This document shows positions 1 through 6,983 of a stretch of 15,269 nucleotides of DNA, piece by piece. The stretch spans positions 1 to 15,269 of the forward strand of contig JAOPWG010000042.1 of the NCBI GenBank assembly GCA_025965775.1, in the 5' to 3' direction. Source of the stretch: Modestobacter sp. Its GTDB lineage: Bacteria > Actinomycetota > Actinomycetes > Mycobacteriales > Geodermatophilaceae. Below the pieces are notes generated by a model, which ran no database searches, was not told the DNA's origin, and saw nothing but the letters and a program-made list of their open reading frames with translations. The translations under genes and the position numbers were made by a program. Every line of letters starts with the position of its first letter. Position 1 is the first letter of the stretch.

Positions 1-874
1 TGATGATCCGCTGGCGGGCCCGCTCGCGACGGGGGTCGGGCAGCGGGATCGCCGACAGCAGCGCCTGGGTGTACGGGTGCGCGGGCCGGCTGAAGAGCTC
101 GTCCCGCTCGGCGATCTCGATGATCCGACCGAGGTACATGACCGCGATCCGGTCGGAGATGTGCCTGACCACCGACAGGTCGTGGGCGATGAACAGGTAC
201 GACAGCCCGAAGTCGTTCTTCAGGTCCTCGAGCAGGTTGATGACGCCGGCCTGGATGGAGACGTCGAGGGCCGAGACCGGCTCGTCCAGGACGAGCACCT
301 TGGGCTGCAGGGCCAGCGCCCGGGCGATGCCGATGCGCTGTCGCTGTCCGCCGGAGAACTCGGCCGGGTAACGGTTGGTGTGCTCGGGGTTGAGTCCCAC
401 GGTCTCGACCAGCTGCCGGACCCGGGAACGCAGCTCCGCGTCGTCCTTGGTCAACCCGTGGATGACCAACGGCTCGGCGACGATGTCGAAGACAGGCAGG
501 CGCGGGTTCAGTGAGGCGTAGGGGTCCTGGAAGACCAGTTGGATGTCCCGGCGCAGGGGTCGCATCTGCTTGCGGGACAGTCCGACGATCTCCCGGCCCT
601 CGAAGAGCACCGACCCGCCGGTGGCCGGCTGGAGGTTGAGGATCGCGCGGCCGGTGGTCGACTTGCCACAGCCGGACTCACCGACCAGGCCGAGGACCTC
701 ACCGGGGTAGAGGTCCAGGTCCACGCCGTCGACCGCCCGGACGGCGCCGACGGTGCGCTTGATCAGCCCGCCGCCCTTGATCGGGAAGTGCTTCTGCAGA
801 CCGCGGACCTTCAGGATCGGCTCGCCGTGCCGGGGGGCGCCGTCGCTGACGCGTTCAGTGGTGGGGGCGCTCAT
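1..874 (-). CDS. Peptide ABC importer ATP-binding protein, OppF/DppF type (3' end missing)
   Basis: Cytoplasmic ATPase that powers an oligopeptide/dipeptide-type ABC importer together with the OppD-like ATPase encoded just upstream. The 291 residues visible show Walker A (GESGCGKST, about 66-73), Q-loop (FQDPYASLNP, about 115), ABC signature (FSGGQRQR, 173-180), Walker B (VLVLDEP, 193-199) and H-loop (HDLSVV, 231). The HPYTQALL segment near 266-273, which begins the oligopeptide-specific C-terminal region, is present. The reading frame runs off the left edge without a stop; family members are usually some 30-60 residues longer. The ATG overlaps the TGA of the OppD-like gene (ATGA, 871-874), so the two are translationally coupled; GGAG lies 8 bases upstream of the start. 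The family is certain; the substrate (peptide, nickel, other) cannot be read from the ATPase. Confidence 0.95.
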   Translation of the reverse strand, partial: MSAPTTERVSDGAPRHGEPILKVRGLQKHFPIKGGGLIKRTVGAVRAVDGVDLDLYPGEVLGLVGESGCGKSTTGRAILNLQPATGGSVLFEGREIVGLSRKQMRPLRRDIQLVFQDPYASLNPRLPVFDIVAEPLVIHGLTKDDAELRSRVRQLVETVGLNPEHTNRYPAEFSGGQRQRIGIARALALQPKVLVLDEPVSALDVSIQAGVINLLEDLKNDFGLSYLFIAHDLSVVRHISDRIAVMYLGRIIEIAERDELFSRPAHPYTQALLSAIPLPDPRRERARQRII

Positions 875-2199
875 GCCCGATCTCCGTTCGTGCTGCCGGT
901 GGTGGGCGCCGTGCCCCCGGCGCTGACCACGCTGCCGGTGTCGGGACGCGCCGTCCCGGGCTCGGTCTGCTCGATCGGCGGGGTGCCGGGAGCGACCGCG
1001 TCCCGGGCACCCTCGGCGGTGGCCAGGTCGGCCGGGATCGCGGCGGATGCCAACTCCGCGTCCTCCGAGGTCTCGCTGAACACCTCGGCGGCGTGGCCGT
1101 GGGCCCGCTCCACCTGGTCGGTGCGGATGCAGGCGGCGTTGTGCGCGGGCCCGACCTGGACCAGCGCCGGCTCCGCCGCGTCGCACTCGGCGATGTGCAG
1201 CGGGCAGCGCGGGGCGAACGGGCAGCCGGGCGGCATGTTGACCAGCGAGGGCGGCGAGCCGGTGATCGGCGTCAGCCGCTCGCGGGTGGTCGAGTCCAGC
1301 CGGGGCAGCGACCCGAGCAGCCCCAGGGTGTACGGCATCCGCGGCTCGTAGTAGATGTTCTCGACGCTGCCGATCTCGACCGGCCGGCCGGCGTACATGA
1401 CCAGCACCCGGTCGGCGAGGCCGGCCACGACCCCCAGGTCGTGGGTGATCAGCACCATCGCCGCGCCGGTCTCCTGCAACGCGGTCTGCAGCACCTCGAG
1501 GATCTGGGCCTGCACGGTGACGTCCAGGGCCGTGGTCGGCTCGTCGGCGATGATCACCTCGGGCTGGTTGGCCATGGCGATCGCGATGACCACGCGCTGG
1601 CGCATACCGCCGGAGAACTCGTGCGGGTAGGAGCGCACCCGCTCCTTGGCATTCGGGATGCCGACCAGGTCCAGCAGGTCCACCGCCCGCGCCTCGGCGG
1701 CCTTGGACGACAGTGACCTGTCGTGGGTGCGCAGGGTCTCCTCGATCTGGTAGCCGATCCGGTAGACCGGGTCCAACGAGGTCATCGGGTCCTGGAAGAT
1801 CATCGATACGCCCTTGCCGCGGATCCGCGACATGCTGCGGTCACTCTGCCCCAGCAGCTCCTGGCCGCGGTACTTGACCGAGCCGGTGACCCGCGCGGAG
1901 GCGGGCAGCAGGCCCATCACCGCCAGCGACGTCACCGACTTGCCGGAGCCGGACTCCCCCACGATGCCGAGCACCTCACCGGAGCGCAGCGCATAGTCGA
2001 CGCCGCGGACGGCGTGCACCGAGCCGTCCTCGGTGGGGAAGCGGACGTTGAGGTCACTGACCTGCAGCAGGGGCGCGGAGGGGTCGAACCCGCCCAGGCT
2101 CGTCGTCCGCGAGCCGGCCTGGCTGAGCGTGCCGGAGGACGTGGCGCCGACGGCGGGGGCACCGGACGTGCCGGTACCCGTGGTCCCGAGGGTGGACAT
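871..2199 (-). CDS. Peptide ABC importer ATP-binding protein, OppD/DppD type
   Basis: Second nucleotide-binding subunit of the Opp/Dpp-type importer. In 442 residues it shows Walker A (GESGSGKS, 81-88), Q-loop (FQDPMTSLDP, about 135), signature (FSGGMRQR, 195-202), Walker B (VIIADEP, 215-221), H-loop H253, and the C-terminal oligopeptide/HPY domain with a four-cysteine cluster (C326, C332, C339, C357), the pattern known in DppD/OppD. It is longer than the usual 330-350 residues: about 45 residues rich in Gly/Ser/Thr precede the ATPase domain, and a probably disordered tail from about 361 to 442, rich in Ala/Pro/Thr/Glu, follows the Cys cluster. The ATG at 2199 is preceded by AGGAG at good spacing, supporting the long N terminus, though an internal start cannot be excluded. 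The gene lies 23 bases after the OppC-like gene and overlaps the next ATPase by 4 bases. Confidence 0.95.
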   Translation of the reverse strand: MSTLGTTGTGTSGAPAVGATSSGTLSQAGSRTTSLGGFDPSAPLLQVSDLNVRFPTEDGSVHAVRGVDYALRSGEVLGIVGESGSGKSVTSLAVMGLLPASARVTGSVKYRGQELLGQSDRSMSRIRGKGVSMIFQDPMTSLDPVYRIGYQIEETLRTHDRSLSSKAAEARAVDLLDLVGIPNAKERVRSYPHEFSGGMRQRVVIAIAMANQPEVIIADEPTTALDVTVQAQILEVLQTALQETGAAMVLITHDLGVVAGLADRVLVMYAGRPVEIGSVENIYYEPRMPYTLGLLGSLPRLDSTTRERLTPITGSPPSLVNMPPGCPFAPRCPLHIAECDAAEPALVQVGPAHNAACIRTDQVERAHGHAAEVFSETSEDAELASAAIPADLATAEGARDAVAPGTPPIEQTEPGTARPDTGSVVSAGGTAPTTGSTNGDRA

Positions 2200-2222
2200 G
2201 GAACTCCTGTTCAGGGGTGCTG

Positions 2223-3191
2223 TCAGGCCCGCACGCGGCGGTTGCTCGGGTCGAAGGCGTCCCGGATGCCGTCACCGATGAGGTTGATCGACAGCACGAT
2301 GATCAGCAGCGCGAGGCCCGGGAAGTAGAAGAGCCAGGGCCGGGTGCTCGCTGCCTGCACGCCGTCGGAGACCAGGCGGCCCAGGGACGTCTGGTTGGCA
2401 CCGTTGACGCCGAAGCCGAGGTAGGTCAGGGCCGCCTCGAGGGTGATGGCGGTCGCCGCGGCCAGCGTCGTCCACACGATCAGCGAGCCGAGCGTGTTCG
2501 GGATCAGGTGCTTGAAGATGATCCGGCTGCTGGAGGCCCCCATCGCGTGCGCGGCCTCGACGTACTCCTTCTCCCGCAGGGAGAGGAACTGGCTGCGCAC
2601 GATGCGGGCCAGGTCCAGCCAGCCGAACAGGCCCAGGATGATGCCCACCCCCAACGGCGTGCGCGAGCCGGGGAAGTTGCTGGCCACGACGATCAGCACG
2701 ACCAGCAGGGGCACGGTCAGGATCAGGTCGACCAGGCGCATGAGCACGCTGTCGACCCACGTGCCGAAGTAGCCGGCGAGCGCGCCGACCAGCAGGCCGA
2801 GCGGGAAGGCGATCACGACGAACAGCACGACGATGAACAGCGACCGCTGCACTCCGGTCATGATCCCGGCCATCAGGTCACGGCCGATGGCGTCGCTGCC
2901 CAGGAGGTAGCCGGCCGTGCCGGGCGGGACGGACTGCTCGTTCTTGTTCTGCGTGGCGTAATCCACGCCGGTCAGGAGCGGGCCGAGGAAGCCGAAGGCC
3001 AGCAACAGCACGAAGATGACCAGCCCGGTCATGCCGATCTTGTTGTGGAAGAAGCGCCGGACGATCTGCTGACGCTGGCTGCGCGCCTTGACGGTGAACT
3101 CGCGCTCGACCCCGCCCCCGCGCTGCGGGGCGCCGGGGACGGCGGGGAGGACCCCGCCGGCGGTGTCCGTGGTGGCCTGGGTGGTGGCCAT
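2223..3191 (-). CDS. Peptide ABC importer permease, OppC/DppC type
   Basis: Integral membrane subunit, 322 residues, forming half of the transmembrane channel. The hydrophilic N terminus (about 1-50, Gly/Pro-rich then basic) is followed by an OppC-type N-terminal helix (about 53-72), a periplasmic loop containing GTAGYLLGSDAIGRD (91-105), and the binding-protein-dependent permease domain with helices near 118-140, 147-172, 180-195, 234-260 and 288-306. The EAA loop that contacts the ATPases is VEAAHAMGASSSRIIFKHL (211-229). The gene ends with IGDGIRDAFDP, typical of this family. The ATG at 3191 is preceded by AGAAGGGA. It sits 29 bases downstream of the OppB-like gene in the same operon. The OppC assignment is secure; the substrate is not known. 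Confidence 0.95.
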   Translation of the reverse strand: MATTQATTDTAGGVLPAVPGAPQRGGGVEREFTVKARSQRQQIVRRFFHNKIGMTGLVIFVLLLAFGFLGPLLTGVDYATQNKNEQSVPPGTAGYLLGSDAIGRDLMAGIMTGVQRSLFIVVLFVVIAFPLGLLVGALAGYFGTWVDSVLMRLVDLILTVPLLVVLIVVASNFPGSRTPLGVGIILGLFGWLDLARIVRSQFLSLREKEYVEAAHAMGASSSRIIFKHLIPNTLGSLIVWTTLAAATAITLEAALTYLGFGVNGANQTSLGRLVSDGVQAASTRPWLFYFPGLALLIIVLSINLIGDGIRDAFDPSNRRVRA

Positions 3192-3220
3192 GGAGTCCCT
3201 TCTCTCTCGAACGGGGCGGC

Positions 3221-4210
3221 TCAGGCCAGCCGGATCCGTGGGTCGAGGACCGCGTAGAGGATGTCGGCGATCAGGTTGAAGACGACGACGAACACGGCGC
3301 TGACGAGCAGCCAGCCGAGGACGACGTTGATGTCGTTCTGCCCGATGCCACTGGCCAGCAGGTACTCACCCATGCCGTGCCAGACGAAGACGGTCTCGGT
3401 GATGACGGCGCCGCCGAACAGCGTGCCGATACCCAGCGCGACGACCGTCGTGAGTGGGATGAGCGCGTTGCGCAGGCCGTGCCTGACCACGGTGCGCCGG
3501 TAGGTCAGCCCCTTGGCCCGGGCCAGGCGCATGTAGTCCGAGCCGAGCACGTCGAGCATGGCGGCACGCTGGAAGCGGCTCCACGCGGCGAAGGACAGCA
3601 TGGCCAGGCTGATCGTGGGCAGGATCAGGTGCCCCAGCCGGTCGGACCAGAGTTCCCAGCCGCTGGCGTACAGCGACAGCCCGGGTGTCTCCTCGCCGAT
3701 CGTGTAGAGGACCTGGGATCCGAGGAGGTCGTTGATCCCGCCGGCCACGAACTCCTTCAGCAGCGCGGCGAACCAGAAGGTCGGCAGTGCGATGAGGATG
3801 TAGACCAGGAACGTGAAGAAATAGTCCGAGGGCTTGTACTGCCGCACCGCGCCGATGACGCCGACCACGATGGCCAGCAGGACGGCGATGATCACCGCGG
3901 CGAGGATCATGCGCCCGGTCACCAGCAGCCGGGTCCACAGCTGTTGGGCGACCGGGGTGCCGTTGATCGTCTCGCCGAAGTTGCCGGTGACGGCGCCGGA
4001 GAGCCAGTGCCAGTACCGGATGAAGAAGTTGTCGTTGAGCCCGAGCTGTTCGCGCAAGTTGTCGAAGAACGACTGCGGCGGGCGCGGGTTGCGGGTGTAG
4101 TACTTGGCCAGCGGGTCGAAGCTGGCGGCGCAGAGCGCGAACACCAGGAACGAGCTCACCAGCAACACGAGGACGGACGCCAGGATCCGTCTGATCGTGA
4201 AGAAGAACAT
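3221..4210 (-). CDS. Peptide ABC importer permease, OppB/DppB type
   Basis: Membrane subunit of 329 residues that pairs with the OppC-like protein. The N terminus (MFFFTIRRILASVLVLLVSS) is the classic OppB first helix. A long extracytoplasmic loop (about 30-95, containing GNFGETINGTPV) follows, then helices near 101-122, 130-150, 193-210, 250-272 and 293-322. The EAA-like coupling loop is DYMRLARAKGLTYRRTVVRH (225-244), and the end DPRIRLA matches the usual DPRIR tail. The ATG at 4210 has AAGG about 8 bases upstream. This is the first permease gene after the binding protein, separated from it by 324 bases that carry a strong hairpin, so transporter subunits may be made at lower level than the binding protein. 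Confidence 0.95.
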   Translation of the reverse strand: MFFFTIRRILASVLVLLVSSFLVFALCAASFDPLAKYYTRNPRPPQSFFDNLREQLGLNDNFFIRYWHWLSGAVTGNFGETINGTPVAQQLWTRLLVTGRMILAAVIIAVLLAIVVGVIGAVRQYKPSDYFFTFLVYILIALPTFWFAALLKEFVAGGINDLLGSQVLYTIGEETPGLSLYASGWELWSDRLGHLILPTISLAMLSFAAWSRFQRAAMLDVLGSDYMRLARAKGLTYRRTVVRHGLRNALIPLTTVVALGIGTLFGGAVITETVFVWHGMGEYLLASGIGQNDINVVLGWLLVSAVFVVVFNLIADILYAVLDPRIRLA

Positions 4211-4385
4211 GCGGTGACCTTACGCCGAGAGCGGAAGTCGTCCGGCCGGAACGACCAGATCAGCGGGGCACTCCGCGGTGTCCCAGGCCCGTGCCGGGGG
4301 CGCCCGGACGGGGCGGTGGACGCCGGCCGACAGGGCAACGTCGAGGTCACCGACCCGACACAGCGGCGTCACGTCGTGCCCGCAG

Positions 4386-4426
4386 ACGCCACGGCCCCCG
4401 GGAGGACGTCCCGGGGGCCGTGGCGT
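4386..4426 (-). terminator. Hairpin between binding-protein and permease genes (attenuator or mRNA end)
   Basis: Arms 4386-4403 and 4409-4426 are perfect inverted complements of 18 bp with a 5-base loop (4404-4408). There is no T-run on either side, which is common for actinobacterial hairpin terminators. It begins about 108 bases after the stop of the binding-protein gene, inside the operon. The likely role is partial termination or protection of the upstream message from 3' exonuclease, giving more binding protein than transporter; that role is inferred. Confidence 0.75.
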
Positions 4427-4474
4427 GCAACCGGTGGCCGGCACCGCCGCGGGGGGCGGCGCCGGACCGGAGGG

Positions 4475-4506
4475 GTGCGGTGGTGCGGTGGCGCGGTGGT
4501 GCGGAG
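4475..4506. repeat. Four tandem 8-base units
   Basis: Units GTGCGGTG, GTGCGGTG, GCGCGGTG, GTGCGGAG follow one another without gaps. A 7-bp inverted repeat (CCGGACC at 4462-4468, GGTCCGG at 4516-4522) brackets them. This is low-complexity sequence just after the stop of the binding-protein gene; no function is evident. Confidence 0.7.
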
Positions 4507-4534
4507 CCGTGCTGCGGTCCGGAGGGACCTCAGG

Positions 4535-6256
4535 TCACTGCTTGGTCGCCCACTTCTCCGAGTTCCAGAGCGGGCCGGCCTGCGAGGCGTTGTCCTCGAC
4601 ACCGGTGATGCTGCTCTGGTGCGCGATGAAGGTCGGCTTCTGGTACAGCGGGATGGTCGCCAGCTGGTCCCACAGCAGGGCGTCGATCTGGTTGCCCAGG
4701 GCGGCCTGCTTGGAGGTGTCCGGCTGCTCGTTCAGCTGCGCGAACAGCGAGTCGATCGCCGGGGTGCCCATGCGGGAGTAGTTCTGCTGGATGCTGCCAC
4801 CCTGCGGCGCCGCGTAGATCGACTGCGACGAGGACACGAACGGGGTCCCGACCCAGGCGAACAGCGCGATCTGGAAGCCGCCGGCCTCGAGGGAGGTCGG
4901 CTTGTCCGCACTGGCGAAGATGTCCGGGTTGGCGTTGAACGACGCCTCGATGCCGGCCTTCTGCAGCTGCGGGATCATGACCTCGATCGTGGTCTGACGC
5001 AGCGGGTTGTTCGTCGTCGTGTCGATCTTGAAGGACAGGCGCTTCCCGCCCTTGGTGTAGACCCCGTCCGCACCCAGCGTGTAGCCGTCGGACTCCAGCA
5101 GCGCCTTGGCGCCGGCGGTGTCCTGCTTCTTGTACATGGCAGGCGCGGTGTCCTTGTACTGCGGCTGGTTGTTCAGGTAGATCCGGTTGTCCAGGACCTG
5201 GGCGTCGGAGGAGAACTGGCCGACGGTCTGGTCGACGATCTCCTGACGGTCCAGCGCCATGCCGAACGCCTGACGGACCTTGGGGTCGGCCAGCAACGGG
5301 TCGGTGGTGTTGAAGTCCAGGTGCTCGAAGGAGAGACCGAAGTTGACGGTGCTGTCGACGTTGGGCTTCAGCTTCGCGATCTGGCCGACCAGGTCCAGCT
5401 GCGGCTGCGGGTAGACCACGCCGAGCTCACCGGACTGGATGCCCTGCACGGTGGTCGTCGGGTCGTTGCCGATGTTCTGGATGACCAGCTGGCTCAGCTT
5501 CGGCTTGTCACCCCACCACTTCGGGTTCGGGGTGAGGACGACGATCTGGCTGCCGACGTCGATGTTCTCCTTCTTGACCTGCCAGGGGCCGGCGGAGATG
5601 TCACCGACGATGCCGTTGCCGATGGCCCAGCCGGCGGTGATCTCGTCGCAGAGGGCGACCGGGTCGCTCTTGTCCATCAGGTGCGCCGGGAGCAGGTTGC
5701 CGAAGAGGGCCTGCCAGTCGGCGTAGGGGCTCTTGTAGGTGACGGTGACGGTCTTGTCGTCACTGCCGGCCTTGACCGAGGCGATGTTCTCGTAGCCGGT
5801 CGTCGACAGGTTCGCCGCACAGCCGCCGTCGGCCGGGTCGCCGCTGCGGTTGGCCCGCCAGGTGAATTCGAAGTCTGCGGCGGTGATGGGGGTGCCATCG
5901 CTCCAGACCGCCTTCGGGTTGATCGTGTAGGTGTTGACCTGCGTGCCGTTGGCGTCGTCGAGGGTGGGCTCCTGGGCGAGCAGGTCCTGGTCCCACTTGA
6001 CGCTGAAGTCCGGCTGGACCATGAAGGGGCCGGGCATCACGCGGATCAGGATGTTCGCGGCGGAGACGGCGTTGCCCGCGGCGATGTTCGGGTAGAGGTT
6101 CTCCGGGAAGTCGGTCGACTCCCCGTAGACCACCCGGCCGGTACCGCCGCTGGAGGAGCTGTTGCCTCCGCTGTTACTGCCACCGCACGCCGTCAGCACC
6201 ATCGCGCCGGCGATGCCGGTAGCGACGAGCAGCGAGCTGCGCTTGCTCAACTTCAC
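4535..6256 (-). CDS. Peptide ABC transporter substrate-binding lipoprotein (SBP family 5)
   Basis: Extracellular, membrane-anchored receptor that captures the solute and delivers it to the permeases encoded downstream. I chose the GTG at 6256 because GAGGAGG sits 9 bases upstream and the product then begins with a clean lipoprotein signal: basic KLSKR, hydrophobic 9-20, lipobox LTAC with C24 as the acylated cysteine, followed by a Gly/Ser-rich linker (25-40). An ATG at 6322 would only add 22 unlikely residues. The 573-residue protein carries the family-5 hallmark AVWSDGTPITAADFEFTW (116-133) and ends in LWNSEKWATKQ, as in DppA/OppA-like proteins. It is the first gene of the importer operon. 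The family is clear; the ligand (oligopeptide or other) cannot be assigned from sequence. Confidence 0.93.
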   Translation of the reverse strand: MKLSKRSSLLVATGIAGAMVLTACGGSNSGGNSSSSGGTGRVVYGESTDFPENLYPNIAAGNAVSAANILIRVMPGPFMVQPDFSVKWDQDLLAQEPTLDDANGTQVNTYTINPKAVWSDGTPITAADFEFTWRANRSGDPADGGCAANLSTTGYENIASVKAGSDDKTVTVTYKSPYADWQALFGNLLPAHLMDKSDPVALCDEITAGWAIGNGIVGDISAGPWQVKKENIDVGSQIVVLTPNPKWWGDKPKLSQLVIQNIGNDPTTTVQGIQSGELGVVYPQPQLDLVGQIAKLKPNVDSTVNFGLSFEHLDFNTTDPLLADPKVRQAFGMALDRQEIVDQTVGQFSSDAQVLDNRIYLNNQPQYKDTAPAMYKKQDTAGAKALLESDGYTLGADGVYTKGGKRLSFKIDTTTNNPLRQTTIEVMIPQLQKAGIEASFNANPDIFASADKPTSLEAGGFQIALFAWVGTPFVSSSQSIYAAPQGGSIQQNYSRMGTPAIDSLFAQLNEQPDTSKQAALGNQIDALLWDQLATIPLYQKPTFIAHQSSITGVEDNASQAGPLWNSEKWATKQ

Positions 6257-6355
6257 GTTCGATTGCCTCCTCGACCCGCCTGCGCGGGAGGGAACGATCA
6301 GGTCTGGCCGACCCGGGGTCACCGGACGGGACTGGGGACGTGCTTACACGCCGCC

Positions 6356-6386
6356 TGCCGGACAACTGTCGACAGTCTGTCCGGCA
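6356..6386. repeat. 31-base near-perfect palindrome upstream of the importer operon
   Basis: Outer arms TGCCGGACA (6356-6364) and TGTCCGGCA (6378-6386) enclose the 12-base palindrome ACTGTCGACAGT (6365-6376) and a single unpaired C (6377). It lies about 100 bases upstream of the GTG of the binding-protein gene. The core resembles GT-N-AC-type operators used by GntR-family regulators, so an operator is plausible; an mRNA leader hairpin is the alternative. Confidence 0.6.
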
Positions 6387-6444
6387 AGGGTGACGGATGG
6401 ACCCTAGGCAGAGCCGCAAGAGGCAGTCCACGACCGTCACCATC

Positions 6445-6463
6445 TTGTGACCTCTGCTCACAA
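6445..6463. promoter_or_regulatory. Inverted repeat TTGTGA-N7-TCACAA, candidate operator
   Basis: Perfect 6-bp half sites at 6445-6450 and 6458-6463 separated by 7 bases. The half sites match those of Crp-family regulators, but the spacer is one base longer than the usual TGTGA-N6-TCACA. It is upstream of both divergent genes, nearer to the likely importer promoter. Confidence 0.4.
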
Positions 6464-6521
6464 TCACCCCACAAGTACCGAAGCATCTACGTAACAAGCG
6501 GTAGTTTGCCGTACTTTCTCC

Positions 6522-6546
6522 CGTCCGCGACGCGCCGTCGCGGACG
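6522..6546. repeat. Hairpin with 11-bp perfect stem in the divergent region
   Basis: Arms 6522-6532 and 6536-6546 are perfect complements with a 3-base loop. It separates the probable importer promoter area from the CsbD-like gene promoter area. No T-run follows on either strand. It may insulate the two promoters or be a protein-binding site. Confidence 0.55.
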
Positions 6547-6609
6547 AGTTGATCACGGTTCCGACACCAGCCGGTCCGGTCGCAGGTGGCAACCACCCCC
6601 GTCCGATGT

Positions 6610-6636
6610 GTGTGGGAGGGGTTCGGGAGGGGTAAC
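6610..6636 (+). promoter_or_regulatory. Possible SigB-type promoter of the CsbD-like gene
   Basis: GTGT at 6610-6613, a 16-base spacer, then GGGTAAC at 6630-6636. Actinobacterial general-stress sigma factors recognise GTTT-like and GGGTAT/A-like boxes at this spacing. It would start transcription about 30 bases before the ATG at 6673. CsbD proteins are known members of the sigma-B regulon in Bacillus, which makes this assignment attractive, but it rests on one weak -35 box. Confidence 0.4.
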
Positions 6637-6672
6637 GGACCACCGACCTGACCCCAGCGTGAGGAGCACTCG

Positions 6673-6843
6673 ATGAGCGCCATGGACAAGATGAAGAACA
6701 AGGCACAGGAGCTCGCCGGCCAGGGCAAGGAAGCCGCCGGGGAGGCCACGGACGACCGTGACCTGCAGGCCGAGGGCAAGGGCGACCAGGCCGCCGGCAG
6801 CGCCAAGCAGGCCGGCGAGAAGGTCAAGGACATCTTCAAGTGA
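6673..6843 (+). CDS. CsbD-like general stress protein
   Basis: Small cytoplasmic protein of 56 residues, very hydrophilic and rich in Lys, Ala, Gly, Glu and Asp. Its pattern of repeated KxxAGxxKEAAGEAT and KGDQAAGSAKQAGEKVKD units is that of the CsbD-like family, whose members are induced by general stress; their biochemical role is unknown. The start is well supported: GAGGAG ends 7 bases before the ATG. An internal ATG at 6682 is possible but less well placed. The gene stands alone, flanked upstream by a possible SigB-type promoter and downstream by two hairpins. There are no cysteines or membrane segments. Length matches short members of the family (about 55-70 residues). Confidence 0.9.
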   Translation: MSAMDKMKNKAQELAGQGKEAAGEATDDRDLQAEGKGDQAAGSAKQAGEKVKDIFK

Positions 6844-6848
6844 CCCTC

Positions 6849-6868
6849 CGCCCCACGACCGTGGGGCG
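6849..6868 (+). terminator. Short hairpin just after the CsbD-like gene
   Basis: CGCCCCAC (6849-6856) pairs with GTGGGGCG (6861-6868) over 8 bp with a 4-base loop, 5 bases after the stop. It precedes a much stronger hairpin and may act together with it. Confidence 0.6.
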
Positions 6869-6883
6869 CGGCTCGGCATGAGC

Positions 6884-6931
6884 CAGGAGAGAGCGCCGTC
6901 CCGGGTACGTCGGGGACGGCGCTCTCTCCTG
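6884..6931 (+). terminator. Strong 19-bp terminator hairpin
   Basis: Arms 6884-6902 and 6913-6931 are perfect complements over 19 bp with a 10-base loop; TTCGGG follows. It is the probable end of the CsbD-like transcript and separates it from tldD, whose start is 53 bases further on. Confidence 0.85.
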
Positions 6932-6983
6932 TTCGGGCCGCGTCGTCCGGCCCTGCGGGAGAGCACACGATGAGCACTGACTG

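Larger units (their letters stand above)
4211..4534. other. Intergenic spacer between binding-protein and permease genes
   Basis: A 324-base stretch without a credible gene. It contains the perfect 18-bp hairpin at 4386-4426, four tandem 8-base units at 4475-4506, and a 7-bp inverted repeat flanking them (4462-4468 and 4516-4522). Short open frames across it continue from the opposite strand of the permease gene or lack codon bias and ribosome sites, so I do not call them. Confidence 0.7.
6257..6672. promoter_or_regulatory. Divergent regulatory region of importer operon and CsbD-like gene
   Basis: A 416-base gene-free region between divergent genes, with lower GC in its middle (about 6440-6520) than its surroundings, as expected for promoters. 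It holds a near-perfect 31-base palindrome (6356-6386), the inverted repeat TTGTGA-N7-TCACAA (6445-6463), an 11-bp-stem hairpin (6522-6546), and a possible SigB-type promoter (6610-6636). I could not identify a convincing -35/-10 pair for the minus-strand operon. Confidence 0.6.

Noticed and set aside
4475..4506. CRISPR-like array
   Set aside because: The units are 8 bases long and directly adjacent with no spacers; this is a simple tandem repeat.
6257..6322. Upstream ATG at 6322 for the binding protein
   Set aside because: It would place 22 hydrophilic residues before the lipoprotein signal; the GTG at 6256 has an excellent ribosome site and gives a normal signal peptide.
6445..6463. Canonical Crp/GlxR binding site
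   Set aside because: Half sites match but the spacer is 7 bases, not 6, so I kept it only as an unnamed candidate operator.
3377..6676. Very long plus-strand open frame antisense to the importer operon
   Set aside because: It is the opposite-strand shadow of GC-rich coding DNA. It spans several real minus-strand genes and their spacers, and its product is a low-complexity run of Arg, Gly, Val and Asp with no domain.
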